Below are positions 58,840 through 64,000 of a DNA stretch of 64,000 nucleotides, one piece after another (positions within the stretch are counted from its first letter, which is position 1; every line of letters begins with the position of its first letter). A program made the position numbers and the translations under genes. The stretch is from Diploscapter coronatus. Its lineage: Eukaryota > Nematoda > Chromadorea > Rhabditida > Rhabditidae. The notes beneath the pieces were generated by a model that saw only the letters and a list, made by a program, of their open reading frames with translations, had not been told where the DNA came from and made no database searches. The stretch is taken from the NCBI GenBank assembly GCA_964036155.1, contig OZ038422.1, forward strand, positions 16,577,201-16,641,200. The letters run 5' to 3'.

Positions 58840-60205
58840 TTTATCAAATAAACAGTCGGAAATGATCGAAATGTTTTATTGGGTTGAAGAAGTGCAGAGA
58901 ACGTTGGATGTTCTTTTCTTTGTTCTTCTTCTGACTAGTTGAATGTCCGTCTGTCTGCTCACATGGACACAGTGGGAGGCTGGCTCGAGTCGACCCCAGA
59001 TGCGGCCCTATTTCCGCTTTCCGCCGATTTCATTCGCTGCAAACTCACAGGTTAAATTGGCCTTAGAAATTTTAACAAACATATTTTCAAAAATGTTTTT
59101 AGCAATTTTTAAAAGTTTCTGCAAAGTGTTTGCATTCCTAACAAAAATAATCTTAATCCAAACGATCTTCGAAAATTTTTTATCATCATTTTTAGATATC
59201 AATTTTCTTGCGCAAAAACAAAATATAGCATAATGCCACTTTCAATTAGATGAAATTTCAGGTTTTAGAAACTAAACCTAGCAAAACCCCACTACCCCAT
59301 GTTTTTTAATAAACGGCATACGTAAAATCAGGATACATTAAGGGGAGGAAAGAGCAAAAAATCGATAACTGTAATCATTTGGATATTGATTTTTTTTTAA
59401 TTTAAACCTCGAATTTTCTTATAAATTCCGTTAGACTCAGGATATGGTATGATAGTATGTTCATTTTATTTTTAGTACTCTACAATGGAGATGCATAGAG
59501 TTAAAGGCATCGTTTTCATCGTTAATGAACATGATACCGTGAAAACCCCCAACTTTGGATTTTCATGGTTAATTCACGTCAAGTTGAGCCGCAAACACTT
59601 ATCCCCTTCGGCTTTATCCGCTTATGTCCACCCTCAAAATTAATCTCCCCTATCATATTTGTATGATGTCTTGAAGCCTTTCAATTCAGTTGATTAGTGA
59701 TTAGTCCCAAAGCCATTTGAACTTTCTCCCCATTCGTCCACCCTCACTCAATGTCTCCCCTTTTCTAACATTCATTAAGCCAATCCGGATTAGTTTCTAT
59801 TGGATTTGGCGGATTAATTCATTAATCGCTAAGCTCTTTTTTGTCTATCAAATCTGCAGCTCTACATTCACAATCACCGTTTGTGACAAACAGAAATTAA
59901 AGGAACTGGGATAATATTTTCAATTCAACTAGACAGTACAATACAGCTATTAAAATTATGCAAAAAAAACAAAACAACTGCAAGTGAAATTGGATAATTC
60001 ATAATATTCAAGTTTTCAATATTCAACAGAATATCCAAAGTAGCTTTCTTAATACCGAAGGAAAAATTAAATCTCATTTTGTTCAGAGATTATACAAAAA
60101 TATCGCCTTACAACAGATTTACAGAATGCACAAAATTTTAATTTACAAAGACATACAACAAACAATTCTGAAAATTTCGAAAAAAGAAGAATCTGGTAAA
60201 CTAAC
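58840..60205. other. Intergenic with one possible tiny gene
   Basis: AT-rich apart from a GC-richer block at 58960-59050. That block opens with MDTVGGWLESTPDAALFPLS and has a donor at about 59051 (CACAG|GTTAAA). Joined to an acceptor at about 59261 it would end after 33 residues, or it could be the first exon of something not recognised. The rest shows no feature. Confidence 0.35.
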
Positions 60206-60734
60206 TCAGTAATATATCTGGCACCTAGGTTCTAAATTTTTATCATAAGTTTGAGCAAGGGACTTCGGATTACCAAGATCGATTTTCCTAGAACCTATCA
60301 CGCAACTTTCAAATAAACTCATAATTTTGTGCTTCACGTTAGATTTGATGATGGGAAATTGAGTTTGTTTCATAACCACATCTACAAGTGACCTTACCGT
60401 TTTGGAAGCAATAGCGGACGGCGGCGCGGTACATTTGACGGGATTGTTGGCCGGATCGGGTGAAACCGACAGTCTGAGGATCTCGCTGATCAGCACTCCG
60501 CAAATCACGTACTGCAGCATCGAGGTGTTAATAATGAATGATCTTCCCAATACTTTTCAAAATCGGCATTCTAATATTTCTGTTGACAATTTGCAATGTA
60601 TTGTTTATTTGTAAAGTGATTGAAGTAACAGAACAGGGGATTAACCGTCCATTCATTTTGTTCTGAGGGTCAATGCAGAGAACGACCCAGATTATTCCAT
60701 TTTTCACGACTTCAAGAGGCACTTCCTTCTTCAT
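60206..60734 (-). CDS. Possible small two-exon protein, unrecognised
   Basis: The exon 60646-60734 begins MKKEVPLEVVKNGIIWVVLC and ends at a GTTAAT donor. The second block (from 60542) contains FIINTSMLQYVICGVLISEI, LSVSPDPANNPVKCTAPPSA and runs to a stop at 60206. GC content is raised at 60400-60530, which supports coding. The acceptor (ATTGGGAAG) is poor and the C-terminal 50 residues read like intron or UTR, so the real end may be earlier. No family recognised. Confidence 0.35.
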
Positions 60735-61595
60735 GTCATCACAGACTTGTAGTTTATTTCATCCCGCATAATCTTATTATTGATCACTGCATTTTCGAAA
60801 CTGCTTCTAAGAAAATTAACCTTTCAAAGATCAAATATATTTTAGGAAGATTTAATTTCTCATGTATTAGAAAATAGTGATGCTAGAGAAATGGATGGTA
60901 AAAAGGTATCTCTGGCTGGCAAATTACGCTCCTCTTGTCGTTCTAAACAAAATAAATCAGTCTTATCTCTAGCTTTTTGATTTCTTGCGATATCTTTACC
61001 GTGATCTCTTGATATTTTTGGGATTCAAGAAAATAGCTTTATTACACTTATACTTTGAATTTTAACAAAATAAGATAAGAGGAATTGATCAAATGATATG
61101 GAGACTTTACAACGAATTAAACAAATTTCCAACTAAAATACTTTGAAAAAAGTGAATACCTGACTAGATCTAATGAGAGAATATAACATTAAAGAGCTAG
61201 ATGGAATTGAGAATGAACTCATAACTGACTCATTGAGAATTGAGAGAATGAACATTCAGTTTCAGGGGAGAGCGAGCAGTGAAACGGACAAGTCGAATAA
61301 ATCGAACAAATCATCGAGGAATTTAATAAAGAGGAAGGAGAAAGTAAAAATTGGAGAGATCCAACTGCACTGGGATTACATCAGATGATGCAAGTCTAGA
61401 AATGGACACAGATAGACGAATCTTTGTTTGGATTACGGCAGGAGGAAATGAATTATTGAACTTATTCCAGCACTTTACACACATCAATGTTAAATCTTTT
61501 CGAAAACTTTCGTCTACCCCTGTCTATAAATTATAAATATTGAATTAAGAAATTAGAAAATAACATAGAATATTCAGGAGAAAATGACTAGCTGA
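60735..61595. other. Intergenic upstream of small gene / downstream of Max-like gene
   Basis: AT-rich. A purine-rich stretch at 61200-61380 opens a 71-codon plus-strand ORF without family or splice support. Nothing else was identified. Confidence 0.35.
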
Positions 61596-62545
61596 CTAGA
61601 CTATAGGCAGTTCTCCATATTGGCCAGAAAGTAGGCGCAATTGAAGACCCAGCAGACTCAAATCGGGTGCAGGAGCTGGCGCTGCTGCACAAATCTGCTG
61701 CTCACTGATTCTCTGGCTGAGAAGAGTTTGAGACAGAAGCAGAAGCTGGTCCGGCTGCGAGATGAGAGGTCTGTAACATCTTCGGTTATCATCAGATAGC
61801 TACAGTACTTCAAATTGATTGCTTACGATTGAAGTCCATTGGGTGGGGTGAGTGGTTGAGGAGTGACGGGAATTGCCGTGACAAGTGGGCCGAATGAGGG
61901 CTCAGGTCTGACAACTATCTGTTGTTCCTGTCTGTGCGACTTCTCCGTCTGTGTCTGCAGCAGTCGTTCTTCCAGCAGTTCATTCCTCTTCTTCAACTCT
62001 TCTTCTCGCTTCTGATGTTCTTGCAGTTTCGATTGCATCAGCGAAATGTATTCGACTGCCCGTTTCAAAATCAGAGCCCGAGATGGCTGTAAATTCATTC
62101 ATAAAACTTGGCGTAGAGAGTTGTAAATTAATCATTTTTCCGCGGCAAACTAAGTGAGTTTTGGTTCCAGTTTTGAATTCTTATTATGAGTAATTGAATT
62201 GAATCTACGGTAGTTTACCTTCTCTCCATCGATGAGTGGAATAGAATCCCTGAGAACCATGAAGTGATCTTTGATATGATCTCTTCTCCGTCTCTCCAAC
62301 TCATTGTGATGAGCCCTTCTATCTTCAAGCGAAGGAGAATGCGATTTGCCGCTGTTCGAGTCATCCTGAACCTGACTACCAATCATCTCGTTCAAATTAT
62401 ACGATGCATAAAGAGGGCTCAGAGAACTTGTATTCGTAGGGATACTGTAGGCGTTTAAAATTACCTCGCTGACATCAGAATATCGTCTTTTTCGATGTTT
62501 GACGGAGGAGTAGATTGCTGGAGTGGCGATGTCAGTGAAATACAT
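61596..62545 (-). CDS. mxl-3: Max-like bHLH-leucine zipper transcription factor
   Basis: Four exons (62465-62545, 62219-62371, 61827-62086, 61596-61770) give 222 residues, all in phase. The bHLH reads [20 protein letters not shown], then [28 protein letters not shown], and the zipper follows ([28 protein letters not shown]). The basic region keeps the His-Glu-Arg residues that contact CACGTG E-boxes, and the helix boundary 'GEK.SRA.IL..A.EYI' is the Max signature. A Gln/Pro/Leu-rich tail follows. Nuclear dimerising factor; among worm Max-like genes the [11 protein letters not shown] form best fits MXL-3, from memory. The upstream region is polypurine on plus. Confidence 0.85.
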
Positions 62546-64000
62546 GATAGGTGGTGAAGAATGAAGAATGAAGAATGAGATGGAGGCGATGAACTGGTCA
62601 ACTGAAACTCGAAGACTATCTCTGAATCTGTGCGAAGAAGTAGAAAACAGGGCACGATATTGCAGAGAAATGATATTTCGTGCAGAGAGGCACGAATATT
62701 TGACAGAGGATGAAAACCCTCGAGAGAGAGAACACGCCCCTTTTGGATGTTCGATGGGAAGGCAGAGGGGCAATCAACCAGGAAGACTGGAGGCTGTGCA
62801 AAGAACGAGGAATGGTGGAGTGGAAGTGGAATATGCGTTGCCAAAGGCGAAATGACAGAAGAACATACGGACGCATTCTAAAGATAAGAGAGAAGGCAGA
62901 GGAATGAAGCAACACCACGCAAATATTTCATCAGTAAGTGAAACGAGAGATGGAAAGACTGACAACGAGATAGCGGGGCAGACAGAGGGAAGGCAGGGTT
63001 CGACAGAAGGCGAGAAGATTGCATCATACTTATGCGCTCATGATCGAATCGAAACTGATCACGCCGATTTCACGCCTATTTCCAATTGTTGACGATAGAC
63101 ATTATCAGAAGAAGACAGATGAAGAAGAATAACCGAATAAAAATATATCGAGAAAAAAACGACTCTATAGCCTAAATCATAGACTGGAAGCATGTGAAAT
63201 AAAGCCATGAGGAATGCTCCATACATTATTGAATTTGGTAAAGGTGGAGATTGGACAAGCATCGCTTGCTTATATCCTCTATCCTCTCAGCTCTCCGATG
63301 GATTAGCTCATAAGCTGTTACTTGTCTTTGCCCAACCCCTTTTCGGATTACGGCCGCCCTTTCACCCAAACGTTTTTCGCGACTTATCAATCCCGTCCGA
63401 ATGAAGTGTATCATGTGAGGGAAGTTAGGCTGTGATAAAAACGATAATCCCGATTCGAGATATAATCCAACAAAAAGAGCAGGAGCTGAAGCTGCTTTGA
63501 GGGAGGAAGGAGGATTAGATACGGATAAAGGAGACCAACTGCAGCGATTCAGCAGCAGGAGACAGACACAGCTACAAATCGCTATTAACATCGAACGGAT
63601 AAAGTGTGGGTGGGGGTGGATGTGAAGCAGATAAACGTTAAATTCACGAAAAAAAATAAGATCTACGGTACATACATTCCAAGTGAGAATTTTTAATGAG
63701 TTTTGCAATACGTTATATTCCTGCCATCATCTTTCCAATGTTCGGAGTCCACGTATTCTAGCCGGCGCAAAGTAAACAGTCAAAACAGTTGCCTTTCGCT
63801 CCTTTGCTAGAGGCAACGTTGTACCTCTTCGACTTGATAATTCATCTTCATTCATTAGATTGCGATGAGTACGGCCAAAGGAAGGCAATGAAGGGTGCAA
63901 AGTGCAGCGGGGAAAGAAATATACGCAGCCATCAAAAAGCGTGAATCGAATCGAAAACTTTGAACAAAAATGAGACAGAGAAAATAGATGAAGATAGGGG
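62546..64000. other. 5' region of Max-like gene, purine-rich on plus strand
   Basis: From about 62560 to 63060 the plus strand is rich in G and A (GAAGAATGAAGAATGA, GAGAGAGAACACG), giving spurious Ser/Phe/Leu-rich minus ORFs, much like the region upstream of the FATP gene. The remainder to 64000 has no supported gene; the minus ORF at 63226-63708 lacks splice context and is not called. Confidence 0.45.

Noticed and set aside
61173..61388. 71-codon plus ORF with NKSNKSS runs
   Set aside because: Purine-rich low-complexity sequence, no splice context, no family.
63226..63708. 160-codon minus ORF upstream of the Max-like gene
   Set aside because: No continuity with the Max exons, no domain pattern, and skewed base composition explains the open frame.
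1..64000. tRNA, rRNA or CRISPR loci
   Set aside because: I looked for clover-leaf A/B boxes, rRNA-like blocks and regularly spaced direct repeats and found none; CRISPR would not be expected in an animal genome.

Overview
The window reads as nuclear DNA of a free-living, rhabditid-like nematode. It is AT-rich, its introns are mostly 40-60 bp with GT...(T)TTCAG borders, and it carries two nematode-only chemoreceptor families (SRH and SRE). There are probable spliced-leader acceptors just upstream of start codons, and the RPL28, Trk, FATP, USP, DSCC1, Max and Tctex1 proteins are of nematode type. I rebuilt exons by hand; for most genes the summed exon lengths divide by three, which supports the models.

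Layout. 1-1087 (+): 3' part of ribosomal protein L28. 1895-9928 (+): a 14-exon Trk-like receptor tyrosine kinase. 11181-11756 (-): a Tctex1-type dynein light chain. 13340-14290 (-): two small genes overlapping by 4 nt, the second galectin-like. 15064-25820: a chemoreceptor cluster with an SRH gene on minus, an SRH gene on plus, a relic SRE last exon and an SRE gene interrupted by a 1.67-kb TTAA-flanked foldback element. 26938-29174 (+): a coiled-coil protein. 30757-35935 (-): an SLC27/FATP acyl-CoA synthetase. 37681-43273 (-): a USP16/45-like deubiquitinase. 44060-46563 (-): the cohesion factor DSCC1. 46898-47351 (+): SMIM12. 48029-50759 and 51236-51753 (-): two unrecognised genes. 52278-53625 (+): an 81-codon membrane ORF and a four-TM protein in near contact. 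53989-55564 (-): a saposin-like secreted protein. 56324-58839 (+): a Cys-rich secreted, probably GPI-anchored protein. 60206-60734 (-): a weak small gene. 61596-62545 (-): a Max-like bHLH-leucine zipper factor.

The conserved genes are unrelated housekeeping, signalling and chromatin functions; I see no pathway-level operon. The chemoreceptor block and the introns of several genes are full of small non-autonomous transposon remnants: hAT-like, mariner-like, TTAA-type and several foldbacks. The most striking structure is the TTAA-flanked foldback sitting exactly at an exon/intron junction of the SRE gene. Removing it with one TTAA copy rebuilds both the splice donor and a complete 358-codon reading frame, which suggests a recent insertion that may be polymorphic or already disabling.
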